Assembly: GCF_903915725.1 (NCBI RefSeq)
Contig: NZ_CAIWTY010000073.1
Coordinates: 123,451 to 187,450 of the forward strand
Direction of reading: 5' to 3'
DNA length: 64,000 nt
DNA from: an uncultured Rhodopila sp.
GTDB taxonomy: Bacteria > Pseudomonadota > Alphaproteobacteria > Acetobacterales > Acetobacteraceae
Shown one piece after another: positions 17,630 to 26,909 of the stretch (position 1 is the first letter of the stretch; each line of letters begins with the position of its first letter). Below the pieces are notes generated by a model. It saw only the letters and a program-made list of their open reading frames with translations, was not told the origin of the DNA and searched no databases. The translations under genes were made by a program, and so were the position numbers.

Positions 17630-19006
17630 TCAGGCCCCGCGCGCCTCGATCTGCCCCGCCTTGATCGCCTCCAGGAACAGCCGCCAGTCGATCTCGGTCT
17701 GCGCCGCATACTCCAGGGCGAACCGTGCCACCGCCGAGTCGAACGCCGTTCCGGTGCCGAGATACCCGGCAATGCGCGCCGCATCGCCCGATCGCGCATG
17801 CCCCCGCGCCAAGGCCACGCCGCACAAGGTCGCATGATACGGCAGCGCACCTTCCGCCAGGTCGGCGCCAATCAGCGCCAGGCGGCTGTCCTTCAACTGG
17901 CGGACGTAGCAGTGCTGGTCGTCGCCGGTTTCCTGCGTCCAACCCAGGAAAACGTCCGGCACGCTCTGCATGATGCGCTGCCCGACCACCACGCGCTGGC
18001 CCTGGTTGCGGTAGATGCTTGGGCCGGCGTACGCGGCCAGAGCGGAAGTCTGGGCCTCTTTCAGTTGCAGCAGCAAGGTCTGGTCGTCTTTGGTCACATA
18101 CAGGCCGATGGCGCAGAACGTGCCGACGCTGCCGACACCGACGACCTTGAACGCAACGTCCGCCAGGTCATAGCGATCCAGCAGGATGCGCCGCTCCTCC
18201 GGCAGGGCCAGTTGATACGAGGCAAACGCAGTACGGGCGACAATCTCATGCGTGTCGTCCCGCTGGCCGCTCAGCGGGACGATCAGCGGCGGCTTCTCCT
18301 TGATCCGCCACGCGCCCCGGACCTTTTCGACCAGCTTCGGAAAGCCCTTGCTGCCGGCCTCGGCGGCGGCCTGCAGCCGCTTGCTCTCCCGGTCGCGCAG
18401 CTTGTCGTCGGCGATTTCGCCGACTACGACCGATACGTCCACCCGCGACCGCCAGGATTCGAGCGGATCGAGCCGCGTCAGTTCCTGCATGTGCATGCGG
18501 TACGCCTGCACCACCTGCGAGGCCAGGTTCGTCGCGGCCTTGTCGCCCAGGTTGCGTGATCGCGCATCGACAGCAAACGACGCTGCGAGGCGTTTGATAT
18601 CCCACTCGAACGGTGCCGGGAGCGTTTCGTCGAAGTCGTTGATATCGAAAACCGGCGTCCCCTCCGGCGAGGCAAACGTGCCGAAATTCGCCAGGTGGCA
18701 GTCGCCGGACGCCTGCACCCACATCCCGGTGGCCGCGGTGTCCGCCAAATCGGCCGCCATGATCGCCGCGGCGCCCCGGAAGAACGTAAACGGCGACACC
18801 CGCATACGATCGTACCTGATCGGCAGCAAACTGGCGATGCGATGCCGCCCGGACTCGATCAGGATATCGATCGGATCGCGCCGGTTGCGGGGTGGCGTCC
18901 AGCGCGCATGCAGGCTGCGGGGGACGACTTTGCGCAAAGCCTGGCCCGCCTGGCGGCGTTCGGCTATCGGCAGCACCCTGACCGGTGGCATGTGCTCCAG
19001 AGGCAT
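17630..19006 (-). CDS. DUF2252 family protein
   Basis: Large cytoplasmic protein of the DUF2252 family, whose fold resembles aminoglycoside-phosphotransferase-like kinases; biochemical role is not established. Visible family blocks: RYDRMRVSPFTFFRGAA, GDCHLANFGTF, FDINDFDETLPAPFEWDIKRLAAS, and near the end LARGHARSGDA. The HLANFG and DINDFDE motifs occupy positions expected for catalytic and metal-binding loops. The open frame begins at 19069; the ATG at 19006 (MPLEHMPPVRV) is chosen because the upstream part lacks conservation. 458 residues. Confidence 0.85.
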   Translation of the reverse strand: MPLEHMPPVRVLPIAERRQAGQALRKVVPRSLHARWTPPRNRRDPIDILIESGRHRIASLLPIRYDRMRVSPFTFFRGAAAIMAADLADTAATGMWVQASGDCHLANFGTFASPEGTPVFDINDFDETLPAPFEWDIKRLAASFAVDARSRNLGDKAATNLASQVVQAYRMHMQELTRLDPLESWRSRVDVSVVVGEIADDKLRDRESKRLQAAAEAGSKGFPKLVEKVRGAWRIKEKPPLIVPLSGQRDDTHEIVARTAFASYQLALPEERRILLDRYDLADVAFKVVGVGSVGTFCAIGLYVTKDDQTLLLQLKEAQTSALAAYAGPSIYRNQGQRVVVGQRIMQSVPDVFLGWTQETGDDQHCYVRQLKDSRLALIGADLAEGALPYHATLCGVALARGHARSGDAARIAGYLGTGTAFDSAVARFALEYAAQTEIDWRLFLEAIKAGQIEARGA

Positions 19007-19115
19007 TGGGGACGTTCCCGAAGAGTTGAAATATATCACCTCGCAACCCCCCCGGCTCGCAAGTGGCAAACGGGCTGTTAGCCCCGGTTTTGGCGAAAAA
19101 ACCGCCGTTATGCTG

Positions 19116-19568
19116 TTACAATAACAAGTCGGGCCATAAGATTCGTATAGTTGCCAGGATCAGGGCGGCGATAGCGCCTGCGATCACGTCGTCCGCCATG
19201 ATGCCGAACGCGCCGTGTTGGCGGTCCGCCCAGCCAACCGGACCGGGTTTGGCGATGTCGAACAGCCGGAACAGGATGAATGCGCCAAGCAGGCCGGAGC
19301 TGCTCGGGCGGCCCAAAGCCAGCATTGCGATCCATTGCCCGGCGAACTCGTCGATCACCACCCAGCCGGGGTCGCCAACGACGTCCGCTCGCTGCACCGC
19401 GATGAAACCGCCGAACGTCGCGAGGGTTGCCGCCGCCGGCAGCGCAACCGGCGACAGCCACAGCAGCACCGCCCCAACCAGCACCGCGACGACTGAGGCG
19501 ACCGTGCCAGCGGCCACCGGCGAGTAGCCCGAGCCAAAGCCGGCGGCTATGAGCCGCGCGATCCTCAT
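19116..19568 (-). CDS. pgpA: Phosphatidylglycerophosphatase A
   Basis: Inner-membrane phosphatase that converts phosphatidylglycerol phosphate to phosphatidylglycerol. The 150-residue protein keeps the PgpA pattern: GFGSGYSPVAAGTVAS, DPGWVVIDEFAGQWIAM (with the catalytic acidic residues), FRLFDIAKPGPVGWAD and GIMADDVIAGAIAALIL. Its ATG overlaps the hydrolase stop as ATGA; it is the last gene of the slt-hydrolase-pgpA operon. Confidence 0.93.
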   Translation of the reverse strand: MRIARLIAAGFGSGYSPVAAGTVASVVAVLVGAVLLWLSPVALPAAATLATFGGFIAVQRADVVGDPGWVVIDEFAGQWIAMLALGRPSSSGLLGAFILFRLFDIAKPGPVGWADRQHGAFGIMADDVIAGAIAALILATIRILWPDLLL

Positions 19569-20404
19569 GCGATCCGCCCGAGGAAGGCCTGAATGGCCTC
19601 CAGCGCTGCTGGTTCGGTCAGTATCGGCGCGTGGCCGATGCCCGGAAGCGTGACAACCTGCATGTCGGGCCGCCGCGCCAGCATCTGCGTCACCGTTTCA
19701 GCCAGCAGGATGTTACTGACCGCGCCCCGCGCCAGCAGGATCGGCGCGTGGTGCAGCGCGCCGAATAACGGCCACAGGTCGGGTGGCGGGCGGTGCATCA
19801 GCTTGACGATGCGGGTGTCCCACAGGGAGTGGAACCGGCCGTCGTCGCCTCGCCGGTAGGTAAGCTCGGCCATCCGCCGCCATGAGTCTTCCGTATGTAA
19901 CGAAAGCGGCGGCAGGCACGACTTCAGGAAGGCGACGCAGGCGTCCAGGCTTTCCAGCGCCGGATCGTCGCCGACGAAGCTGCGCACGAAATCCGCACCC
20001 TCCCGGCCGATATCGGGGCCGATATCATTCAGCACGACAGCCCGGACCAGTCCCGGCCGCATGGCGGCGAGGCCCATTGCCAACAACCCGCCAAAGCTGG
20101 TGCCGATCACCACCGCCCGATGCATGTGCAGGGCGGCACATACATCGGCCGCGTCGCGCGCGCATGCCTCCGGCGCATAGCGTTCCACAGCACGGGTCCG
20201 GCCGGAATCGCCGCGCCCGGCATAGTCGATCGCCACCATCAGCCGCCCGCTTCCGATATGCGGAACCAGCATTTCGAAGTCTCCGCCGGTGCGGACCAGC
20301 CCCGGCAGGCACAGGATCGGACATAGGCTGTCGCCGCCCGGCCAGACGCGAACATGCAACGGCAAACCATCCCAACCCGAGAGCCGGACGATCAGCGGGT
20401 CCAT
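19565..20404 (-). CDS. Alpha/beta-fold hydrolase
   Basis: Serine hydrolase, 279 residues from ATG 20404 (MDPLIVRLSGWDGLPLHV); the longer frame to 20521 lies inside the upstream transglycosylase gene and is not credible. Nucleophile elbow GTSFGGLLA, an oxyanion region PILCLPGLVRTGGDFE, and the catalytic His in GIGHAPILTEPAAL are visible. Substrate is unknown. It overlaps the transglycosylase gene by 13 nt and pgpA by 4 nt, so the three are co-translated. Confidence 0.88.
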   Translation of the reverse strand: MDPLIVRLSGWDGLPLHVRVWPGGDSLCPILCLPGLVRTGGDFEMLVPHIGSGRLMVAIDYAGRGDSGRTRAVERYAPEACARDAADVCAALHMHRAVVIGTSFGGLLAMGLAAMRPGLVRAVVLNDIGPDIGREGADFVRSFVGDDPALESLDACVAFLKSCLPPLSLHTEDSWRRMAELTYRRGDDGRFHSLWDTRIVKLMHRPPPDLWPLFGALHHAPILLARGAVSNILLAETVTQMLARRPDMQVVTLPGIGHAPILTEPAALEAIQAFLGRIA

Positions 20405-22332
20405 GCCGTGGACGCCAGTATCGGCGTCGTATCGCCGCTTCTGGCGCGGTACATCACCACGTTCTCCGTCACCCGCTGCACGTAGTTTCGCGTCTCCGCC
20501 ACCGGGATCAACTCGATCCAATCAACCATGCCGATTGGGCCGGTGCGCGGATCGCCGTTATCGCCGATCCACTGGGAGACGCGATGCGGTCCGGCGTTGT
20601 AGGCGGCGGCGGCCAGCGGCAAGTTGCCATCGAAGCGCGTCAGAACCTCCTGCAAATACGCCGTGCCAAGGCGGATGTTGTGACTGGCATCGGAGGTCAA
20701 CGCAGACACCGATGCCGGGATACCCAGCTGTTTTGCCACACTCTCCGCTGTTGGTGGCATCAACTGCATGAGTCCGCGTGCGCCGGAGGAACTGACGGCG
20801 CCGACATCGAAGCTGCTCTCCTGCCGCATGATGCCCAGGGAGAAGGCCGGATCGGGCGGCCCGACGGGATCGAACGGCGCCGGCCAGCCGGCGTCCGGCA
20901 AGGCGATGCCGTCCCGCCCCATGCGCCGGGCGACGAACACCGCGCCATCCGGCATCCCGGCGCGCAACGCGAACGTCGCCGCCAAAGCCCGCTCCGCCAC
21001 GATCGGCGAGAGTTCATCCGCCCGGGTCAGGAAAATCCGCGCCCGCGCATAGTCGCCCCAGGCGATCAGCCAGGCGGTGGCGCGGACGACCTCGTGCTCG
21101 GTGAAGGCGATGGCGGCTTCCGGTGTCCAGCCCGGATCGCGCATCCACTTGATTCGGGCCACCAGCGCCGCCTGGCTTTCGCCCGACGCCAGAGCGGCGA
21201 GCTGGCCATAGAATGTCGTCGGCCAGGCCGCGGCCTTGGCGAATTCCGGCTTCGGATCGCTCCCTGCCGCCGCGGCCGCACGCCCGAGCCAGTAATGCGC
21301 CCGCGCCCTGGTGATTGCGGCAGGAGAGTCGGCCAGCGCCTTGAAATGCGGCACGGCACGCGCCGGATCGTTCAACATCCGCAGCGCGATGAAGCCGGCA
21401 AGGAAGTCGCCATCGGCCTTCTGCTCCGGCGCCGACTGTCCGTGCGCGGCGGCGATGACATAGGCGTTCTTCGGGTCGCCGTCGTGCAGCAGCCGCCGCG
21501 CCAGCAGGTTGCGCTCGGTCCAGAACGCCGTCAGGTGCTCCGGCGCCGCGCGCTGCGCCGCCTCACCCTGCTTGACCCACAACGTTACCGCGTCCTGGAT
21601 CTGATCCGCATGCCGAAGCGCCCGCGCGCGGTCGAGGGTGAGACCCGGATCCGTCTGGAGTGCAGCCGGCAGCACGGCAACCAGCGGCTCGGTCTGCGGG
21701 TCGTCGCGGCGGGCGGCGAGGCGCGCCTCGGCAGCCTTGTGATGATTCGAATCGAGCCGCGTGATCTGCCGGGCGGCGGCCTGATCGTTGCTCCAGGCGA
21801 GACGCTGGAAGCGCGCCCATTCGTCATCCGCCGAGGCGACGCCACCCCAACGGCGCTGGAACGCCGCTTCGGTGCCCGAATCGTCGATGGCGTTGATCCA
21901 GGCCTTGAGCGCCAGCGCGTTGGCATCCGCTGTACGGCCGGCATTGGCCAGCGCCTCCGCGCAACGCAGCATCGCGCCCGCCAAAGTCGGCGGCGGTTCG
22001 GCGCATTGCGCCAGCACCGCGGCATCGTCGGGATCCGAAGCGACGGCTTCCTGGCGGCGGCGTTCCAGCATCGCCTGCGCGGGCCAGTCGGGATTGCGCT
22101 GCATGAAGCCGGCGATTTCCTCGGCCGTCGCCGCGCCCGGCGACCGCAGCCGCATATACAACACCAGCTTCTCCGCCACCGGATCGGCGAACCGGGCGGC
22201 CGCGGCCTGCGCATCCATCCAGCGGTTGGCGCGGACGGCCGCCAAGGGGTTCGGTCCGGCATCCTGCGCACGGCTTGGCGCCGCCAGCACAAGCGCCAGA
22301 CCGACTAGAACAATGCGAATCGGAACAGACAT
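20392..22332 (-). CDS. slt: Soluble lytic murein transglycosylase
   Basis: Periplasmic enzyme that cleaves the MurNAc-GlcNAc bond with 1,6-anhydro ring formation. A signal peptide starts at ATG 22332 (MSVPIRIVLVGLALVLAAPSRAQ) preceded by AAGGAGTC, which decides the start over the ATG at 22347. A long alpha-superhelical region follows; the SLT domain near residues 495-610 has FSLGIMRQESSFD (catalytic Glu about 509), SGARGLMQLMP, NIRLGTAYL and AAAYNAGPHRVSQWI. 646 residues. First gene of the operon with the hydrolase and pgpA; divergent from dapA. Confidence 0.92.
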   Translation of the reverse strand: MSVPIRIVLVGLALVLAAPSRAQDAGPNPLAAVRANRWMDAQAAAARFADPVAEKLVLYMRLRSPGAATAEEIAGFMQRNPDWPAQAMLERRRQEAVASDPDDAAVLAQCAEPPPTLAGAMLRCAEALANAGRTADANALALKAWINAIDDSGTEAAFQRRWGGVASADDEWARFQRLAWSNDQAAARQITRLDSNHHKAAEARLAARRDDPQTEPLVAVLPAALQTDPGLTLDRARALRHADQIQDAVTLWVKQGEAAQRAAPEHLTAFWTERNLLARRLLHDGDPKNAYVIAAAHGQSAPEQKADGDFLAGFIALRMLNDPARAVPHFKALADSPAAITRARAHYWLGRAAAAAGSDPKPEFAKAAAWPTTFYGQLAALASGESQAALVARIKWMRDPGWTPEAAIAFTEHEVVRATAWLIAWGDYARARIFLTRADELSPIVAERALAATFALRAGMPDGAVFVARRMGRDGIALPDAGWPAPFDPVGPPDPAFSLGIMRQESSFDVGAVSSSGARGLMQLMPPTAESVAKQLGIPASVSALTSDASHNIRLGTAYLQEVLTRFDGNLPLAAAAYNAGPHRVSQWIGDNGDPRTGPIGMVDWIELIPVAETRNYVQRVTENVVMYRARSGDTTPILASTAWTR

Positions 22333-22420
22333 GACTCCTTCTAGCAAGCCCGGCCTTGCAGCGCATCCGTCGCGAGCCTAGCTTCCCGCCTTTCTGCAAA
22401 GCCCGGCCGGGAGAGGGTAC

Positions 22421-23299
22421 ATGTTTTCAGGATCGCTCGTCGCGTTGATCACGCCCATGCGGGACGATGGCTCCGTCGATGAGAAAGCCTTCGCCGAGTT
22501 CGTGGAGTGGCAGATCAAGGAAGGCACCCATGGGTTGGTTCCTGTTGGCACCACCGGCGAAAGCCCGACCCTGTCGCATGACGAGCATCGGCGGGTGGTG
22601 GAGATCGCCATCGAGGTCGCCAAAGGCCGCGTCCCGGTGATCGCCGGGGCGGGGTCGAACAGCACCGAGGAAGCCATCGCGCTGACCCGCCACGCCAAGG
22701 AAGCCGGCGCGGATGCGGCGCTTGTCGTGACTCCATACTACAACAAGCCGACGCAGGAGGGTCTGTTCCTGCACTACTCCGCCATCGCCGACGCGGTGAA
22801 CCTGCCCATCATCATCTACAACATCCCGCCGCGCAGCGTGGTGGACATGAGCGTTGAGACGATGGCGCGGCTGGCGAAGCACCGGAACATCATCGGGGTA
22901 AAGGACGCGACCGCGAACCTGACCCGTCCGCTGCATACGCGGCGCATCTGCGGCGAGTCGTTCGTGCAGTTGTCCGGTGAGGACCATACCGCCCTGGCGT
23001 TCAACGCCGTCGGCGGCGTCGGCTGCATCAGCGTGACCGGGAACGTCGCGCCGCGCCTGGTCAGCGAGATGCAGACCGCCTGGGCCGAGGGCCGCTTCAA
23101 GGACGCGATGGCAATCCAGAACCGTCTGGTGCCGCTGCACGATGCCTTGTTCGCCGAAACCAGCCCGGGACCGGTGAAATACGCCGCGTCTCTGCTGGGC
23201 AAGACCTCGGAGCGATGCCGGCTGCCCCTCGCCCCGTTGGCGGGACCGACGCGGGAACGGGTGAAGGCGGCGATGACCGAGGTCGGGTTGCTGAACTGA
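22421..23299 (+). CDS. dapA: 4-hydroxy-tetrahydrodipicolinate synthase
   Basis: Condenses pyruvate with aspartate semialdehyde in lysine and diaminopimelate synthesis. TIM-barrel lyase of 292 residues: GTTGESPTL at 43-51, Tyr133 in IIYNIPPRS, Arg138 and Schiff-base Lys161 in [17 protein letters not shown] is also typical. A GGGAGAGGGT ribosome site precedes the ATG. smpB follows after 89 nt that contain two hairpins. Confidence 0.97.
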   Translation: MFSGSLVALITPMRDDGSVDEKAFAEFVEWQIKEGTHGLVPVGTTGESPTLSHDEHRRVVEIAIEVAKGRVPVIAGAGSNSTEEAIALTRHAKEAGADAALVVTPYYNKPTQEGLFLHYSAIADAVNLPIIIYNIPPRSVVDMSVETMARLAKHRNIIGVKDATANLTRPLHTRRICGESFVQLSGEDHTALAFNAVGGVGCISVTGNVAPRLVSEMQTAWAEGRFKDAMAIQNRLVPLHDALFAETSPGPVKYAASLLGKTSERCRLPLAPLAGPTRERVKAAMTEVGLLN

Positions 23300-23353
23300 C
23301 GATTCCGATGGCGCAAGCCAACGGAATCGTCATGGTGCGCGCAGGCGCACCAT
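23298..23353. terminator. Two adjacent hairpins between dapA and smpB
   Basis: GACGATTCCG (23298-23307) pairs with CGGAATCGTC (23322-23331), starting at the dapA stop codon; immediately after, ATGGTGCGC and GCGCACCAT (23332-23353) form a second 9-bp stem. There is no T-run, so this may reduce read-through or stabilise the dapA 3' end rather than terminate fully. Confidence 0.45.
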
Positions 23354-23388
23354 CCACGCCTTTGAGGCCGCACCTGCGTTGAAACACC

Positions 23389-23874
23389 ATGGCTGAAGCG
23401 AAAAAGAAAAAGGGCCTGATCTCCCACGGCATGGCGGCACAAAACCGCAAGGCGCGGTTCGACTATGCCATCAAGGACACGGTGGAGGCCGGCCTCGTGC
23501 TGAAGGGGCCGGAGGTCAAGTCGCTCCGCCTCGGCCGCGCGACCTTGAACGAGGCCTGGGCGGGCGAGCGGGAAGGCGAGATGTGGCTGTTCAACGCCTA
23601 TATCCCCGAATACCAGGGCGGCGTGCTGTCCCGGTTCGAGCCGCGCGCCCCGCGAAAGCTGCTGCTGAAGAAGAAAGAGATCGTCAAACTGCAGGGTGTG
23701 GTGGCCCGGCAAGGTGCGACCTTGGTGCCGCTGGACATCCACTTCAACGACCAGGGCCGCGCGAAAGTGACCCTGGGCGTCGGCGAGGGGCGGCAGAAGC
23801 AGGATAAGCGGTCCTACATCGCCGACAGGGATTGGGCGCGGGACAAGGCGCGGCTGATGCGGGCGCGGGGATAG
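23389..23874 (+). CDS. smpB: SsrA-binding protein SmpB
   Basis: Binds tmRNA and places it in stalled ribosomes for trans-translation. The 161-residue protein shows AQNRKARFDYAIKDTVEAG, LKGPEVKSLR, EAWAGEREGEMWLFNAYIPEY, ARQGATLVPLDIHFN and the basic C-terminal tail QDKRSYIADRDWARDKARL that mimics the codon-anticodon helix. No ssrA-like sequence was seen next to it. The dapA-smpB order is common in alphaproteobacteria. Confidence 0.97.
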   Translation: MAEAKKKKGLISHGMAAQNRKARFDYAIKDTVEAGLVLKGPEVKSLRLGRATLNEAWAGEREGEMWLFNAYIPEYQGGVLSRFEPRAPRKLLLKKKEIVKLQGVVARQGATLVPLDIHFNDQGRAKVTLGVGEGRQKQDKRSYIADRDWARDKARLMRARG

Positions 23875-23933
23875 CGGATCGCCGACCGGCGAGCGCGCAT
23901 CGTTACTGAGGAGGGTGGAAGGACTTAAGCAAA

Positions 23934-23971
23934 GACCCCCGAACGCCGGAGGCGTTAACGGGGGTCGGGTT
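23934..23971. terminator. Strong nested hairpin between smpB and the PEP-CTERM gene
   Basis: GACCCCCG (23934-23941) pairs with CGGGGGTC (23959-23966), enclosing a second stem AACGCC/GGCGTT. It lies between two convergent genes (smpB ends 23874; the PEP-CTERM gene ends 24192). The rest of 23875-24191 holds another short inverted repeat (GCGAAG/CTTCGC) and no gene that I can see. No long T-run is present on either strand. Confidence 0.55.
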
Positions 23972-24191
23972 TGCGAAGTCCTGCTTCGCGCTCAGCACTA
24001 AGGGCTAAGCATAGAGTGGACTATTCTGACTAATTGCCGATGCCACAGCGGTCGGCAACTTCGGTTATTTCAGGTGGAGTCATGCTCTGTTGCACCCTCC
24101 TGCGTTGTTGCAAGAGGAAGACTGCGCCCGGTGACCGTCTGATGTCAACGAAATTATTTGCCCTTGGCGCCGGGTCCCGACGCCTGTCGCG

Positions 24192-24866
24192 TCAGGCGCG
24201 GCGGCGGCGCAACAGGCCCATGCCGAACACGCCCGCGCCGAGCAGTGCCAGGCTCGCCGGCTCCGCAATCGCCGATATATTGGCCGAAAACGTGCCGCTG
24301 ACGCTGGATGTGAACGACGCGAAGGTACCGTCGACGATGCTCAGTGGATCCGTGACATTGGCGAAGGAAAACCCGGCGCCGAGGTCGCCTGTCAGATCGG
24401 CCGGGGTGATGACGCCGGAGGTGAAGATCACGCTGCCGATTGGCGGGGTCGACGCACTCAGGTTGAACTCCGATCCCGAGCCGAAGGCGACGTCGATCAG
24501 CGTGCCGCTGAGGTAGTTGGTGCCGCCGCCGCCCGCGCCGGAGGTGATGCTGAACGAACCGCTGAAGTGTTGCTGCAGATTGTCCGCGACCGGGACCGCG
24601 CCGGAGGTGCTGGTCAGATTCATATCGAGGAACCCGCTCAGCGGCGTGCTCTGCACCGCATCGATCTGCGAGATCGTTACGGGGGCGTCGATCGCGGCAA
24701 TCGTGGTGCTGGATCCGGTCTGGGTGCCGGTGATGACGTTGCCGTTTCCGGATTGCCCGAATGTGAGGATTGCCGCGGCATGCGCGCCGCCCGCCAGGAC
24801 CGTTCCCCCGAGAACTGTGGCGCAAAGCGCAACGATAGCGCGATCGGATAGCTTGCGGATACTCAT
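24192..24866 (-). CDS. PEP-CTERM sorting-domain protein
   Basis: Secreted protein of 224 residues. A signal peptide (MSIRKLSDRAIVALCATVLGG...GAHA) opens it; the middle is Ser/Thr/Gly-rich with low charge and looks like a beta-rich surface protein; the C-terminus EPASLALLGAGVFGMGLLRRRRA is a classic PEP-CTERM signal (motif, hydrophobic helix, basic tail), processed by exosortase/EpsH in systems that export polysaccharide. The ATG at 24866 has GAGG 8 nt upstream. No exosortase gene lies in the window. Partner and function are unknown. Confidence 0.88.
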   Translation of the reverse strand: MSIRKLSDRAIVALCATVLGGTVLAGGAHAAAILTFGQSGNGNVITGTQTGSSTTIAAIDAPVTISQIDAVQSTPLSGFLDMNLTSTSGAVPVADNLQQHFSGSFSITSGAGGGGTNYLSGTLIDVAFGSGSEFNLSASTPPIGSVIFTSGVITPADLTGDLGAGFSFANVTDPLSIVDGTFASFTSSVSGTFSANISAIAEPASLALLGAGVFGMGLLRRRRA

Positions 24867-25181
24867 TGCCAAACCTCATGATAGCCAAAGTCGATGCGGT
24901 CTAGCAAAACATTTCATAACTGCCAACTAACATCAGATTTCTCGGGCATAACCGGGATTGACGATAGATTTCAATTGACCCCCGGTATCGATTCATTGTC
25001 TGTAGGGTGGCATTTTCATGTTGAAATTTTAACAAACGGCGGTGCCGTGCGGTCGGTCTGAAACCGGAACGGAAACGCCGGGGCGGGTTCGTGTTGTAGA
25101 TCTACAACATGTGCACGCCTCCACCGGCTTCCGGCGCAGCGATAACGTTGCCGGAAGCCAATGGAAATCCGTCGCGTGACG
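24867..25181. other. AT-richer intergenic region with an 18-bp perfect palindrome
   Basis: This 315-bp stretch upstream of the PEP-CTERM gene has no credible gene. Its central part (about 24900-25030) is clearly AT-richer than the neighbours and likely holds the promoter. The 18-bp perfect palindrome TGTTGTAGATCTACAACA lies at 25092-25109 and looks like a dimeric regulator site; its regulator cannot be named. Confidence 0.5.
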
Positions 25182-25490
25182 TCAGAACTTGTTGGTATCC
25201 GCCGGTTTGGCCGGCACGGTATGAGCGGGCGTGGCCGGGCCGGCGGTCAGCGGCTTCACGCCGGTTACCGTCTTACCAATCGGCGGCGTCTTGACATCAG
25301 TAGTGGCGGTCTTCGGCGCCTTGGTCTCCGTCGCGGTGTTTGGCAGTGCGGCGACCGCAGTCTTGGCCGCCGGAACGGCCGGAACCGCGGCTTGCACCGG
25401 GGCGGCCGCCTGTTGCGCGAACGCGGCAACCGGCAATACCGTCAGGCTGACGGCGAGAACGCTGGAAGCAAGGCGAGACATGCGTGTCAT
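25182..25490 (-). CDS. Small secreted Ala/Pro/Thr-rich protein
   Basis: A 102-residue protein starting at ATG 25490 (MTRMSRLASSVLAVSLTVLPVAAFAQ), a clear signal peptide with cleavage after AFA. The mature part is almost all Ala, Pro, Thr, Val and Lys with loose repeats (PVQAAVPAVPAAK, TETKAPKTATTDVKTPP), expected to be disordered. No family recognised. The open frame extends far upstream, but that part is antisense to the CoA-transferase gene. Confidence 0.65.
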   Translation of the reverse strand: MTRMSRLASSVLAVSLTVLPVAAFAQQAAAPVQAAVPAVPAAKTAVAALPNTATETKAPKTATTDVKTPPIGKTVTGVKPLTAGPATPAHTVPAKPADTNKF

Positions 25491-25679
25491 AGGCGGTTTC
25501 CTTTTCAGGCCGGGGGAAGTTGCAACTGATCCCCGCCTGACAGGGATAACGCCATGCGATTGCGGCCCGGCCGCGGCCGAATCGTGGCGAACGATGCCAA
25601 ATCGCATTAAATAACCGCCATCTTTGCTCTGGCCCCGTCCGGTGGGACACTGCGCCGGACAAACGACGGGAATACTCAG

Positions 25680-26855
25680 ATGCCGCTGTCCGGGATGACG
25701 GTCCTCGATCTCACGCGTGTGCTGTCCGGCCCCTTCTGCACCGCCCTGCTGGGCGACATGGGGGCCGACGTCATCAAGATCGAGGCGCCCGAGGGCGACT
25801 CGGTCCGGCGATCCGGGACGATCCGGGACGGGCTGTCCTGGTATTTCGCCCAGTTCAACCGCAACAAACGGTCGGTGCGGCTCGACCTGCGCCGCCCGGA
25901 GGCCAAGGCCATCCTGGCGCGTCTGATCGAGCGGTCCGACGTGCTGGTGGAGAACTTCCGGCCCGGGGTGCTGGCGCGGATGGGGTTCGACGATGCGCGC
26001 CTGCACGCCTTGCGGCCGAGCCTGGTCACGTGCTCGATCAACGGTTTCGGCAGCACCGGGCCGTATCGCGACCGCCCGGCGTTCGATTTCATAGCCCAGG
26101 CCATGAGCGGGTTCATGAGCGTCAATGGCGGCCCGGATGACCCGCCGATGCGCTCCGGCCTGCCGATAAGCGACCTCGTGGCGGGGCTGTATGCGGCGTT
26201 GAGCATCGCCGCGTGCGTGCCGCGGGCGCGTGCGACCGGGCAGGGCCAGCGGGCGGAGGTCAGCCTGACCAACAGCCTCGTCAGCCTGCTGTCCTATATC
26301 GCATCCGCCACCTTCGCCACCGGCGCCGCGCCGCCGCGCAGCGGCAACGACCATCCGATCACCGCGCCATACGGGCTGTTCCCGACGCGGGACGGGGAGA
26401 TCGCCCTGGCCCCGCCGGACGATACGTTCTTCGGGCGGCTGGCGGATGCGCTGGACGAGCCGGGGCTGAAATCCGACCCGCTGTATGCCACGCAAATGGC
26501 GCGGGTCGCCAACCGCGCGCGGATCAACGCCATCGTCGGCGGCAAGCTGGCCGCGAATACCTCCGCCTACTGGATCGAGACGCTGAACAAGGCGGGCGTG
26601 CCGTGCGGGCCGGTGAACAGCGTGGCGGCGGTGTTCAAGGACCCTCAGATCCTCGAGCAGGAGATGGTCATCAATGTCGGCCATCCGGGCCACGGGATCG
26701 TCCGGATGTTGGGCTTTCCCATCAAGCTGTCGGACACGCCCTGCCGGGTGCGGCGTTCCGCGCCGGATTTGGGGGAGCATTCGGACGAAGTGCTGGCCGA
26801 GTTGGGCTATTCCGACGGGGAACGGGCGGCGTTGCGGCGCAATGGCGTAATCTGA
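25680..26855 (+). CDS. CaiB/BaiF family (type III) CoA-transferase
   Basis: Moves CoA between carboxylic acids. The 391-residue interlocked-dimer family is recognised from MTVLDLTRVLSGPFCTALLGDMGADVIKIE, NRNKRSVRLDL, VENFRPGVLARMG and the catalytic Asp136 in RPAFDFIAQAMSG; also CGPVNSVAAVFKDPQI. Acid substrate cannot be deduced. It stands alone, between the secreted protein (divergent) and the methyltransferase operon. Confidence 0.92.
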   Translation: MPLSGMTVLDLTRVLSGPFCTALLGDMGADVIKIEAPEGDSVRRSGTIRDGLSWYFAQFNRNKRSVRLDLRRPEAKAILARLIERSDVLVENFRPGVLARMGFDDARLHALRPSLVTCSINGFGSTGPYRDRPAFDFIAQAMSGFMSVNGGPDDPPMRSGLPISDLVAGLYAALSIAACVPRARATGQGQRAEVSLTNSLVSLLSYIASATFATGAAPPRSGNDHPITAPYGLFPTRDGEIALAPPDDTFFGRLADALDEPGLKSDPLYATQMARVANRARINAIVGGKLAANTSAYWIETLNKAGVPCGPVNSVAAVFKDPQILEQEMVINVGHPGHGIVRMLGFPIKLSDTPCRVRRSAPDLGEHSDEVLAELGYSDGERAALRRNGVI

Positions 26856-26909
26856 GGCGGCGGCGGGCCGGTTAACCATTTGTTAACTTTGCCGGCTTAA
26901 GACTTAAGT

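Noticed and set aside
23875..24191. Possible ssrA (tmRNA) gene after smpB
   Set aside because: No tRNA-Ala-like ends or tag-peptide frame found; the sequence is explained by hairpins between convergent genes.
25491..26879. Upstream extension of the small secreted-protein frame (565 codons in all)
   Set aside because: Antisense to the CoA-transferase; only the last 102 codons begin with a signal peptide and lie outside another gene.
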